The notes below the pieces were generated by a model. It ran no database searches, was not told the DNA's origin, and saw nothing but the letters and a program-made list of their open reading frames with translations. Position numbers and translations under genes: made by a program. 64,000 nucleotides of DNA from Proteus vulgaris (GTDB lineage: Bacteria > Pseudomonadota > Gammaproteobacteria > Enterobacterales > Enterobacteriaceae), in assembly GCF_033708015.1 (NCBI RefSeq), contig NZ_CP137920.1, positions 1,674,001-1,738,000 on the forward strand. Direction: 5' to 3'. How positions within the stretch are numbered: position 1 is the stretch's first letter; every line of letters starts with the position of its first letter. This document shows, one piece after another, positions 7,932 to 14,990 of the stretch.

Positions 7932-8002
7932 AAATCCTTAGATTTAAGAAACTATATATAATATAGCTTCTTAATTTTGGTTATGCTAGCGATATATAAA
8001 TA
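7932..8002. other. Promoter region of the PAAR effector operon
   Basis: This short AT-rich stretch lies upstream of the DUF5625-like gene, with TATATAATATAG-like text that could serve as a -10 region on the minus strand. No operator was seen. Confidence 0.25.
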
Positions 8003-8215
8003 CTACTTATCTTTTAGCGACGATAGTTTTTTACACCATACGTCAAGTGTTTCTCGTTTTTCCCTTAAATAATCATATCTATCATCATGTTTCTGGGAAA
8101 CTCCTGGCCTTTTGTGGTTTTGTACCATATCCCTTAACTCAGAACTAATCTTTATCCCACCCGCTAATGTTTTGCATACACACTGTCTTTTAAGTCTATT
8201 AAGAGTGAATATGCC
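8003..8215 (-). pseudogene. C-terminal remnant of a phage-type tyrosine integrase
   Basis: About 70 codons remain open between a TAA at 8216 and a TAG at 8003. The translated text includes ISSELRDMVQNHKRPGVSQ followed by RYDYLREKRETLDVWCKKL. This matches the C-terminal pattern of phage and island integrases (RDRVQNH...Q.HYDRYDYL..KR..LD.W), including the H.DRYDY region, where the catalytic tyrosine is expected. The N-terminal domain and most of the catalytic core are gone. The remnant abuts a fragment of icd, a known phage attachment gene. Confidence 0.75.
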
Positions 8216-8252
8216 TTAATAAACAAATAGTTAGTAATAACGAGTTTATATA

Positions 8253-8303
8253 ATGTTACGCCATATGGGTTGGACTGAAGCGGCTAACTTAAGCATTAAA
8301 TAG
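8253..8303 (+). pseudogene. icd: 3' fragment of isocitrate dehydrogenase gene, relic attachment site
   Basis: The 17-codon frame begins MLRHMGWTEAAN, matching 11 of 11 residues of the C-terminal region of E. coli Icd (MLRHMGWTEAA), then diverges (LSIK, stop). No other part of icd is present. Phage 21 and element e14 integrate in this part of icd and carry or displace 3' icd fragments, and an integrase remnant lies 38 bp away. The simplest reading is a leftover of an icd-targeted prophage or island end. Confidence 0.65.
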
Positions 8304-8312
8304 TTGAATATA

Positions 8313-8337
8313 CAAAACCTCGCTTTGCGGGTTTTTT
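8313..8337 (+). terminator. Rho-independent terminator after the icd fragment
   Basis: AAACCTCGC, loop TTT, GCGGGTTT, with one bulge and one wobble, then a run of T. It may be the terminator carried along with the icd 3' end. Confidence 0.6.
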
Positions 8338-8598
8338 GCTATCTACAATCTCATGTTGGTCAAAGATAAAAAATTTAGATATTGGGGGCTACAAGATTAT
8401 ATAAAGTAGGAATGTGTAGATTAAAAAGAACGCTGTGAATTTGGGCTACCACAGGGCTTTAATGAGTATGTGTAAAAACAATAAATTACCAATATATACC
8501 AATCTAATTTATTAATAATAAACGTTATTTTTTAGAGGGGAAGCGTGACGAAGATCCTTTACTATTAGGACAGTTCTTAGATTAATAAATTAAAAATA
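8338..8598. other. Non-coding AT-rich stretch
   Basis: No open frame with coding character and no repeat was seen between the icd-fragment terminator and the LexA box. Confidence 0.4.
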
Positions 8599-8614
8599 CT
8601 GTATATTTAAACAG
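8599..8614. promoter_or_regulatory. LexA (SOS) box upstream of the unknown gene at 8641
   Basis: CTGTATATTTAAACAG matches the enterobacterial LexA consensus CTGTATATATATACAG at 14 of 16 positions, with both CTG/CAG half-sites intact. The flanking bases are also the favoured TA...TA. It lies 26 bp before the start codon at 8641, in the expected promoter zone. Confidence 0.8.
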
Positions 8615-8640
8615 TACTTTTAATTATAGGAGAAAATACA

Positions 8641-9087
8641 ATGTCAGATTCAGGTTTTTATCCCGTATTGGGTAGTCGTCATTTTAGTTTAAATAATATT
8701 CCTCGAAATATTGCAGTAGGTTATAAAAATACGGATAGCGGTAAAGTGTTCAACGATGATGGAACGTTCTTGTTACATACATCAATAGATATTAAAGGTC
8801 AGAGTGGTCCACTTTCCATTAGAAATGAGTTTGCTGCTGGTTGGTCCGTTAAATTTTCTGAATTACCTTGCGATGAAAAAGGAAATATTTTAGTCATTTC
8901 CCATTTCTTCTCACAACTGACTACGGTAACTCCAGAATCGATGAGACTCGTCATTTTGTGTTCTAAAGAGCCAACGCATCGAATTAACTTAAGTACAGGG
9001 GAAATTATCGATAATTCAAGTGATAATCAATATATAAAAGACATGGTTATTTATTATACTGTCAATGATTGTAGCCATTCTAACTAA
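8641..9087 (+). CDS. Unknown 148-aa protein, predicted SOS-induced
   Basis: The ATG has a strong ribosome-binding site (AGGAGA, seven-base spacing) and the gene is closed by its own terminator, so it is a single-gene transcript. The protein has no signal peptide or membrane span. Alternating hydrophobic and polar residues (GTFLLHTSIDIKGQ, GNILVISHFFSQLTTV, SMRLVILCSKEP) suggest a beta-rich soluble fold. I recognise no family. A near-consensus LexA box directly upstream predicts DNA-damage induction. Setting it beside an integrase relic and other mobile DNA, a bacteriocin-like or phage-derived role is possible, but the sequence does not show it. Confidence 0.7.
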   Translation: MSDSGFYPVLGSRHFSLNNIPRNIAVGYKNTDSGKVFNDDGTFLLHTSIDIKGQSGPLSIRNEFAAGWSVKFSELPCDEKGNILVISHFFSQLTTVTPESMRLVILCSKEPTHRINLSTGEIIDNSSDNQYIKDMVIYYTVNDCSHSN

Positions 9088-9104
9088 TCCCATTATATTG
9101 ATAT

Positions 9105-9131
9105 AAAAAGATCGTTTAGGCGGTCTTTTTT
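9105..9131 (+). terminator. Rho-independent terminator of the SOS-controlled gene
   Basis: AAAAAGATCG, loop TTTAGG, CGGTCTTTTT, a ten-pair stem with one wobble ending in T's, 17 bp after the stop codon. Confidence 0.85.
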
Positions 9132-9522
9132 CGCCTCTGCGACCACAAAATCAATCACAACACCTCACATTCACACAATAACTGTGTGTCTGTATTCTTT
9201 TAACTAAACTCGGACACTTTGTTTACTTCGAGAACTTAATGAAAGAATATGGCGTAGAAATTGGAAGCCGTTATATAAGGGTTAATCAGCGACTACTTTA
9301 GTGAGGAAAATAGTACAGAAATTCTATTTTATAAAGTTACAAAATAACTGGTTATAAAAACAGTGTTTTATTGCATTTGATCTGTAATTACCTTACCATC
9401 ATCAAATAGCTGGTAATTTATTATTTATCACTCTAAATTTTATCAAATGCTCGTTTGAGTGGGATTTTCTTTATCTTATACAACTTATTATTCCAATAAT
9501 ATATGTCTAACAAGGAGGATGA
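9132..9522. other. Non-coding stretch with possible decayed coding sequence
   Basis: A short open run near 9208-9299 reads as protein-like text (GHFVYFENLMKEYGVEIGSR), but it has no start or continuation and I cannot assign it. Otherwise nothing is seen before the AAGGAGG site at 9512 of the interrupted hydrolase gene. Confidence 0.3.
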
Positions 9523-9632
9523 GTGAAAGGCAAAAGAGTTGTTATTGTTCATGGTTATATTGCATCTCCAAAGGATAACTGGTTTCCATGGCTGAAAGAA
9601 GAGCTTGGTTCGTTAGCGAAAAACGCCGTAAA

Positions 9633-9655
9633 CCCTCGCCCAGTGCGGGCGGGGG
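9633..9655. repeat. Left-end hairpin of the IS605-type element
   Basis: CCCTCGCCC, loop AGTGC, GGGCGGGGG forms a nine-pair imperfect palindrome with one T-G wobble. TnpA of this family recognises such subterminal hairpins as single-stranded DNA. Confidence 0.7.
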
Positions 9656-9687
9656 TATAAGGCGAAAAGGCCGCAGGGCTTTAAAGA

Positions 9688-10113
9688 TCAATCAAGCGTT
9701 GACTGGCTCTGAACGTAGGCTCTGAGTGTTTCAATCGTTGCCCCTCCGGTGCTACAGACAAAGTACGACCTTGACCACAAAAGTCCCGTTTTACTTTGCG
9801 TCCGTAAATGTGTGTTTTGCTGGCGCAGCAGGCGCGACGATACTGATTTCAGATTGTTGACCATCACACTGACCGCCAGTTTTGGCGGGTAAGCAACCAG
9901 CAGATGCACATGGTCAGGCTCTCCGTCCATCTCAATAATTTCGCATTCAAGTTTTGCCGCAGCGGAGTCAAATGCATCACGCAGTTGAGCGAGCATCTGT
10001 CCGTCAAATAGCTTACGTCGATACTTTGTCGTAAAGATCAGATGCACGACCAGTTTACTGACACTGTGCCGCTTTCTGAGGAATTCCGCCAGTAAATCAT
10101 TATGATTACTCAA
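9688..10113 (-). CDS. tnpA: IS200/IS605 transposase TnpA (HUH Y1 nuclease)
   Basis: The protein has 141 residues, usual for the family. The HUH metal-binding motif is present (EPDHVHLLVAYPP, about residues 65-77). The catalytic tyrosine is in RAYVQSQ near residue 132, and HLIFTTKYRRKLF is the typical N-terminal block. It cuts and rejoins single-stranded transposon ends as a dimer. It diverges from tnpB with 53 bp between the starts. No disabling change is visible, so the element may still move. Confidence 0.93.
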   Translation of the reverse strand: MSNHNDLLAEFLRKRHSVSKLVVHLIFTTKYRRKLFDGQMLAQLRDAFDSAAAKLECEIIEMDGEPDHVHLLVAYPPKLAVSVMVNNLKSVSSRLLRQQNTHLRTQSKTGLLWSRSYFVCSTGGATIETLRAYVQSQSTLD

Positions 10114-10166
10114 TTGATATGTTTCCCTAACATGTTAAAATAAAAACATTATATCAATGAGCGCTG

Positions 10167-11339
10167 ATGATGTTAAGAGCAACAAAAGTACGCATCTACC
10201 CTACACCAGAACAGGCTGAATATCTCAACGCTCAGTTCGGTGCGGTTCGTTTTGCGTACAACAAAGCGCTGCACATCAAGAAAGACGCTTACCAGCGGCA
10301 CGGCGTAAATTTAAACCCGCGTAAAGACCTTAAACCGCTGCTTGCCGTGGCGAAAAAATCCCGCAGATATGGGTGGCTTAAAGAATATGATTCTATTGCA
10401 TTGCAGCAGGCGGTGATTAACCTTGACGTGGCTTTCTCCAACTTTTTTAATCCGAAACTAAAAGCCCGTTTTCCCACGTTTAAAAGTAAGCATGGCAGAC
10501 AATCTAGCTATCATTGTGTCGGGATCAAAGTCATTGATGGCGCGATAAAAATCCCGAAAATCGCACCGATTGAAGCGCGTTTACATCGTGAAATTACGGG
10601 GGCGCTGAAAAGTATCACACTGAGTCGCAGCGCAACCGGAAAATACTATGCGTCACTACTCTGTGATGACGGGGTAGAAGCACCGGCAAAGCCAACATTG
10701 ATATCAAATATCACGGGGCTTGATGTGGGGCTGAGTCATTACGCCATCAAATCAGACGGCAATAAGATTGCTAATCCGCGCCACCTTATCAATGCCAGCC
10801 GTCACCTACGTCGAAAACAAAAAGCCTTATCTCGCAAGCAAAAAGGGAGTGCTAATCGCCGTAAAGCCCGAATACAGCTTGCAGGTGTACACGAACGGGT
10901 AGCCAATGCCCGTGCTGATTTTCAACACAAACTCTCTCGTGCAATTGTTGACGAAAACCAAGCGGTAATTGTAGAGACACTGAAATCGGCGAATATGATG
11001 AAAAACCACTGTCTGGCTCGCGCTATCGGTGATGCAGGCTGGCATGGTTTTATCACAAAGCTGGAATATAAAGCCGCAGAAAAAGGCGTCCATCTGGTAA
11101 AACTGGATCAATGGTTTGCCAGTTCGAAAACCTGTCATTGTTGCGGTCATAAAATGTCAGAAATGCCACTACATAAGCGTATCTGGCAATGCCCTGAATG
11201 TGGAGTTGAACATGACCGAGATATCAATGCGGCAATCAATATCCGACACAAGGGCATATTGGAATTACACGCGGCGGGACTCGTCGTTTCAGCCCATGGA
11301 GACCCGCGTAAATCCGTCGTACAGAGGGTTGCGGTCTGA
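10167..11339 (+). CDS. tnpB: RNA-guided nuclease TnpB of an IS605-type element
   Basis: The protein has 390 residues. It has the N-terminal helix-turn-helix/wedge region (ATKVRIYPTPEQAEYLNAQF), then a split RuvC nuclease with its three acidic residues in place: Asp186 (GLDVGLSHY), Glu270 (VIVETLK) and Asp352 (HDRDINAAINI). A four-cysteine zinc finger (CHCCGHKM ... CPECG) lies before the last motif. TnpB proteins are guided by an RNA made from the transposon right end plus flanking DNA and cut matching targets beside a short motif. All catalytic parts look intact. ATG at 10167 or the next codon may be the start. Confidence 0.93.
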   Translation: MMLRATKVRIYPTPEQAEYLNAQFGAVRFAYNKALHIKKDAYQRHGVNLNPRKDLKPLLAVAKKSRRYGWLKEYDSIALQQAVINLDVAFSNFFNPKLKARFPTFKSKHGRQSSYHCVGIKVIDGAIKIPKIAPIEARLHREITGALKSITLSRSATGKYYASLLCDDGVEAPAKPTLISNITGLDVGLSHYAIKSDGNKIANPRHLINASRHLRRKQKALSRKQKGSANRRKARIQLAGVHERVANARADFQHKLSRAIVDENQAVIVETLKSANMMKNHCLARAIGDAGWHGFITKLEYKAAEKGVHLVKLDQWFASSKTCHCCGHKMSEMPLHKRIWQCPECGVEHDRDINAAINIRHKGILELHAAGLVVSAHGDPRKSVVQRVAV

Positions 11340-11379
11340 GAAGTGGGAAGCCTCGCCGATTACAGTGGGGAGCAGTCAC
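11220..11379 (+). ncRNA. Putative omega RNA (TnpB guide) scaffold at the element right end
   Basis: In characterised IS605 and IS607 systems the guide RNA scaffold covers the 3' end of tnpB and the right end, and the guide is the adjoining host sequence. Here that region runs through the G-rich block ending at TCAC (11379), and the predicted guide would begin at 11380 within the interrupted hydrolase gene. Only the position supports this; the 5' boundary is a guess. Confidence 0.4.
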
Positions 11380-11930
11380 GATGTGATATCAGTATACCAA
11401 TGATGCCTGAATCTAATCATCCTAGTCCTAGTGAATGGCAGCAAAAACTAGCTGATGAAAACATAATACTTGATAAAGATACTATTCTTGTTGGGCATAG
11501 CCTGGGATGTATAACTTTATTGCGTTTTCTTTCTGAACGGGCTTCTGAAAATATAAAAATAGGTGGATATATTTTAGTCGCTGGTTTTAATAGTGAGCAA
11601 AAAACTTTACCTGAGTTAAATTCTCATATTTATCAGGATCTGAATTATAGTAAATTAATTAAAATATCAGATAAAAGAGTTTCATTAATATCATCCAATG
11701 ATTGGGTTGTAAGCCCTAAATCATCCCAATATTTAGCAAATAAATTACAAACCAAAATTATCATTGAAAATGATGCTGGACATTTTCTTGATAAAGAAGG
11801 TTATATTAAATTACCTGTCATGCTTAAAATTTTTAAACACATGCTTGAATAAATATAAGCTATAAATTTAATATTTAAATACTAGGTATTAAGTTACATC
11901 ATTTAATGACTATAATGAAATTACGATTAA

Positions 11931-11957
11931 CTACATTGGTAAATAGTACCAATGTAG
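11931..11957. terminator. Hairpin between the interrupted hydrolase and the acyltransferase gene
   Basis: CTACATTGGT and ACCAATGTAG form a perfect ten-pair stem with a seven-base loop. It lies between convergent genes and could end transcription from both sides, although the following T-tracts are short. Confidence 0.5.
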
Positions 11958-11994
11958 TTAATTTCAAGAGGGAAAAGTATGATGTTCAGTACTT

Positions 11995-12981
11995 CTAACG
12001 TATTAACTTATTGAAATTCAATTTAGGTTCAATAAACCAGCGAATAGTTGAATTTAAAGTTAATAAAAGACAAATACTAATGGTTGATAGTGTTAGTAAT
12101 ATTATTACTAATAAACTATATTCCACATGAAAATAAGTTAAGGTTTGTAAGAAAATAAAACAAATAATAGGATGGATTAAATAAATACCTAAAGCATTGT
12201 TTGATACTTTAGCATACTTATCAGTGGATAAAGCAAAATAAATAATGCTAGAACCTAACACTATACTGATAAAGAATTTTAAAATATAAATAACAAAAAA
12301 AGATGATAAAAAAGTGGCATTAGTGAAGTTTATAATTACTCTATTAATGCTTTCCTCATGATAGAGCACGGATATAGCTAAAGTTGTGGTGATTAAAATC
12401 ATTAAGAAGGATTTTTTTCTAAGTAAGGATATTTTTTCATTATTAATGAAATAAGCCATTATAAAAAATGGAAAATAGATAATAATAGAGAAGAATTTTG
12501 ATAAATTCATTAAATGATTATTTGTTAAATAAGAAAGGATTAATGATGCTATCAAAATGAAAAATAGTATTAAATTATTAAATTTTAATTTTGGTGGTAA
12601 TAATAAAAAAAAAGCTTGCCAAACCGGAATGGCCAAAAAAAACCATACTCCATTTTGAGGCTCCAAAATATAAAGCTTTAAACTTAATTGGTCTGAAAAA
12701 TAGAGTGGAATTGCATCAACCGTTTGAAATGTTAAGTAAATTATAAAAGATGGAAGTAAACTAAGCTTCAATGACTTCCATGTAGTATTCTTCGTTACGA
12801 ATGCAACAATAAATACGAACATAGGAATCAATGTTAAATTGAAAATATCAATAAGAAGCCAGACTTTATTTTTATCAGCTAAATTTAAGTAGAAATTAAA
12901 AACAATAAAAGAACTCAATATGAGCTTCAAAGTAGGCCAATATGGTTGGGTATTTGATTCAGGCTTGATTTGCTGTTTCAT
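11995..12981 (-). CDS. Acyltransferase-3 family membrane protein
   Basis: The protein has 328 residues and about ten membrane spans. Family marks include the segment GVWFFLAIPVWQAFFLL and, near the C-terminus, NALGIYLIHPIICF. Proteins of this type (OafA/WecH group) transfer acyl groups, usually acetate, to surface sugars in the inner membrane. An N-terminal catalytic histidine motif is not evident (the start reads NFYLNLADKNKVW), so activity is uncertain. It is very AT-rich. It stands alone with no polysaccharide genes nearby, so the acceptor is unknown. Confidence 0.75.
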   Translation of the reverse strand: MKQQIKPESNTQPYWPTLKLILSSFIVFNFYLNLADKNKVWLLIDIFNLTLIPMFVFIVAFVTKNTTWKSLKLSLLPSFIIYLTFQTVDAIPLYFSDQLSLKLYILEPQNGVWFFLAIPVWQAFFLLLPPKLKFNNLILFFILIASLILSYLTNNHLMNLSKFFSIIIYFPFFIMAYFINNEKISLLRKKSFLMILITTTLAISVLYHEESINRVIINFTNATFLSSFFVIYILKFFISIVLGSSIIYFALSTDKYAKVSNNALGIYLIHPIICFIFLQTLTYFHVEYSLLVIILLTLSTISICLLLTLNSTIRWFIEPKLNFNKLIR

Positions 12982-13233
12982 ATGGACGCTCTATATAGAA
13001 ATTAGCTCATTGTACCGCATTGATATGCTTATTTGAAATGGATTCATTAGAATTAATTAAGAAATAGTTTTAACTTATTTTGAATAAGTATTAGTTCTAT
13101 GAGTTCAACTTTCGATTACTGTAACGGGGGTTTTCTATTGATTAAATCCAGATCTACCATAAATGAGGATATGTGCATGAGAAAATTAACGGATGTGACC
13201 TACGGAATGGCTGGCTTAACGGCTTTTTTCACG
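12982..13233. other. Non-coding AT-rich stretch
   Basis: Nothing firmly recognisable. A 22-codon frame (about 13178-13246, MRKLTDVTYGMAGLTAFF) is too short to call and overlaps an integrase-like fragment on the other strand. Confidence 0.3.
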
Positions 13234-13296
13234 TTGGTTCTTTAAGCGCGAGATCTTTTCGTTCTATTTATCAAGTGGTTCTCGTTTTTTCTTAAG
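13234..13296 (-). pseudogene. Possible second integrase C-terminal fragment
   Basis: The minus strand reads LLKKKREPLDK, stop, NEKISRL. This resembles the last residues of phage integrases (KEKR..LDKWNEK...), with the usual Trp codon changed to TAG. Only about 20 residues are recognisable, so chance cannot be excluded. Confidence 0.35.
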
Positions 13297-13329
13297 CAAT
13301 GTGCGAACGTTCATCTCAAATATCACAAA

Positions 13330-13476
13330 TCATTGGCCTCTAATAAGTGCAAGCAGTAATGACATTATTGATATAACGATGTTATTTATTAGCAGTATTG
13401 CAGTAAAATTAAGGCGTTGATGAGTTATTTTTTGTTGCTCAGTGGTGAGGGGATGATAATAGTTAGTAGTAGCCAT
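13330..13476 (-). CDS. Possible 48-aa single-span membrane protein
   Basis: The 48-codon frame starts MATTNYYHPLTTEQQ and has one strongly hydrophobic segment (about residues 25-44) before a basic end. There is no convincing ribosome-binding site, and it lies in decayed mobile DNA. It could be a real small membrane protein or chance. Confidence 0.25.
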   Translation of the reverse strand: MATTNYYHPLTTEQQKITHQRLNFTAILLINNIVISIMSLLLALIRGQ

Positions 13477-13574
13477 TGAATGTTTGCATATCTCAATAAT
13501 TTAATTTAAGTTGAATAATTCTCTTAACTAACTAAAATATTTAGATTAAATGTAATTTTAATTGAAATTTATAT

Positions 13575-13736
13575 ATGTTTGGTAATCAAAAAGAAAACAA
13601 AAAGCTAAGCGATGATGCTGAACTAGATAAAATAGAAAAAATATCTAGTACATTACTTGATATAGTGGTTGGTATATCACTAGTTTTTATTGCAACCATC
13701 GTTGTCTTTATTATCGCTTTCACTTACTTTACTTAA
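13575..13736 (+). CDS. Small single-span membrane protein of unknown function
   Basis: The frame encodes 53 residues: a charged N-terminal half (NQKENKKLSDDAELDKIEK) and one membrane span (about residues 30-50, GISLVFIATIVVFIIAF). The amphipathic-then-hydrophobic layout is typical of real small membrane proteins, but the ribosome-binding site is weak. No neighbour suggests a function. Confidence 0.45.
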   Translation: MFGNQKENKKLSDDAELDKIEKISSTLLDIVVGISLVFIATIVVFIIAFTYFT

Positions 13737-13742
13737 AATGAA

Positions 13743-13992
13743 ATACCAACAAAACCTACTAGTGGTTAGGATACTGCTGCCTGTGCAGTATCTAGCAAGT
13801 CCGATTGGGCTTCTTATGAGTCTTTCTTTCATCAAGCGCATTATCACTACACAACAGGTAAAGTTTTAGATTATATATTCAACCCAATGCTGGACAGATC
13901 TCAAATTTGCCCGAATATTATTCAAATAAAGCGATAGCAGGGTTTGCTAGTTGCCATAATAATCGCTGTATGGGGTCAATAATAGGCAATTA
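13743..13992 (+). pseudogene. Decayed gene fragment with stop and frameshift
   Basis: Protein-like text (KSDWASYESFFHQAHYHYTT, VLDYIFNPMLDRS) is interrupted by a TAG near its beginning and changes frame near 13900, where NLPEYYSNKAIAGFASC continues to a TAA at 13990. It is a remnant without a usable start. I do not recognise the parent family. Confidence 0.4.
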
Positions 13993-14117
13993 ATTGATTA
14001 AAATCTAATTTTATAAATTGGATAAATCCCATTAGAATTTCAGGTGGATTTTTTTAAATTAAAGAAGAGTAAAATAATACTCCATAAACGCTAACTTAAT
14101 GATATTTAGGAGACTAT

Positions 14118-14453
14118 ATGAAATTTTTATTTAAAAATATTTTTCTTGCAGTAGGTATTTTGTCTTCTAGTTTTGTTATGGCAGATAATGCTGATGAGAT
14201 AACGAAAATTTCTTATGTATGTGAAAATAATAAAGTAATGGACGTTATCTATATAAATACAGCCAAAGATAGCTATGCGATCATTAATCAAATGGATGAA
14301 ATGATCCCAATGAAGATTATGAAAATGGCCTCTGGTGCAAATTATGAGGCGATGAATAAAAATTACACCTACAAGCTTTACACTAAAGGTGATAATGCCG
14401 AGTTAGTTGAAGGTAAAGATATACCCGTCTTGAGTGATTGCAAAGCGGGCTAA
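14118..14453 (+). CDS. MliC/PliC-family C-type lysozyme inhibitor, periplasmic
   Basis: The protein has 111 residues. A signal peptide ends FVMA at about residue 22, with no lipobox cysteine, so it is probably soluble in the periplasm (PliC form). The mature part follows the MliC pattern: YVCENNKVMDVIY, the inhibitory loop SGANYEAMNKNYTYKLYTKGDNAEL, and a C-terminal cysteine able to pair with the first. The family blocks host C-type lysozyme. TAGGAG precedes the ATG and a strong terminator follows, so it is a single transcript. Confidence 0.85.
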   Translation: MKFLFKNIFLAVGILSSSFVMADNADEITKISYVCENNKVMDVIYINTAKDSYAIINQMDEMIPMKIMKMASGANYEAMNKNYTYKLYTKGDNAELVEGKDIPVLSDCKAG

Positions 14454-14492
14454 TTGGCATTCGCTTTATTGATAATTATTTAGCATTCGTAT

Positions 14493-14518
14493 AAAGGTCA
14501 CTCCGGTGACCTTTTTTC
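14493..14518 (+). terminator. Terminator of the lysozyme-inhibitor gene
   Basis: AAAGGTCAC, loop TCC, GGTGACCTTT, with continuing T's. A perfect stem. Confidence 0.9.
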
Positions 14519-14654
14519 TTTTTATATCGAAAATACTCTATCGGTAATGCATTGCTAATCATCTTTAACTGATGATTTTGTAAAACAGTGTAAGTCAGAC
14601 CGTTCTGTTACTGTTTTGTGCCAATATTTTCTCTTTTAAAAATGGGGAATTATT

Positions 14655-14810
14655 ATGTCTACAATGAAAACAGAAGTTATAGTTATTCGCTTAACAAAAA
14701 AAGAGCGTGCATTATTGGATTCAATAAAGACAGCACCACTACTTGCAGATTGGATGAAAGAATTGGCACTTTCTAAATTACAAGAAAAAGATATTTCATC
14801 TAATAAATAG
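14655..14810 (+). CDS. Small protein with ribbon-helix-helix-like pattern
   Basis: The frame encodes 51 residues starting MSTMKTEVIVIRLTKKERALL, with GGGGA six bases before the ATG. A short beta-strand (EVIVIRLT) followed by two helices (KKERALLDSIKT; LLADWMKELALSKL) fits an Arc/MetJ-type DNA-binding fold of the size of antitoxins or small repressors. No toxin gene accompanies it. Function is inferred from pattern only. Confidence 0.5.
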   Translation: MSTMKTEVIVIRLTKKERALLDSIKTAPLLADWMKELALSKLQEKDISSNK

Positions 14811-14960
14811 TGACTAATGCCGACAATAGGGAATTGAGTCGGCATCATTATTTTATTATTCATACTATAAAATTGAATAGAAATAGAAACAGTAATAATG
14901 GATTAGAGTTTATGTACATTAAACTTTAAGATAATACATATGGATACTAATAAGACTAAT

Positions 14961-14990
14961 AAAAAAGCCCAATGTGGCGGCATTGGGCTT
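14961..14990 (-). terminator. Strong minus-strand terminator without an obvious upstream gene
   Basis: AAGCCCAATG and CATTGGGCTT form a perfect ten-pair stem. The T-run lies on the minus strand (AAAAAA on plus). The transcript it ends would come from 14991-15490, where I see no protein gene. Confidence 0.7.

Larger units (their letters stand above)
9620..11379 (+). mobile_element. IS200/IS605-family insertion sequence with tnpA and tnpB
   Basis: The element carries divergent tnpA (minus) and tnpB (plus) genes, the IS605 layout, and sits inside a hydrolase gene. No target duplication is expected for this family and none is visible. The left boundary is uncertain by a few bases (9616-9625). 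The right end is placed at TCAC (11376-11379) because the hydrolase frame resumes just after it. The left end has a nine-pair hairpin (9633-9655). The composition is clearly G+C-richer than the surrounding DNA, indicating recent arrival. Confidence 0.85.
9523..11852 (+). pseudogene. RBBP9/YdeN-like serine hydrolase gene interrupted by an IS605-type element
   Basis: The gene starts at GTG 9523 behind a strong AAGGAGG. The first 33 codons (RVVIVHGYIASPKDNWFPWL) are the N-terminus of an RBBP9/YdeN alpha/beta hydrolase. The reading then enters the insertion element. After the element's right end (about 11379) the same protein resumes in frame with ISIPMMPESNHPSPSEWQQ, the nucleophile motif VGHSLGC, and a C-terminal AGHF histidine motif, ending at 11852. 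Joining the flanks restores a protein of about 190 residues, the family's normal size. The host gene is inactive in this copy. Confidence 0.85.

Noticed and set aside
9208..9299. Protein-like run GHFVYFENLMKEYGVEIGSR
   Set aside because: Too short, no start or continuation, and no family I could name.
14636..14863. 75-codon minus-strand frame
   Set aside because: It overlaps a plus-strand 51-aa gene that has a good ribosome-binding site and more protein-like text.
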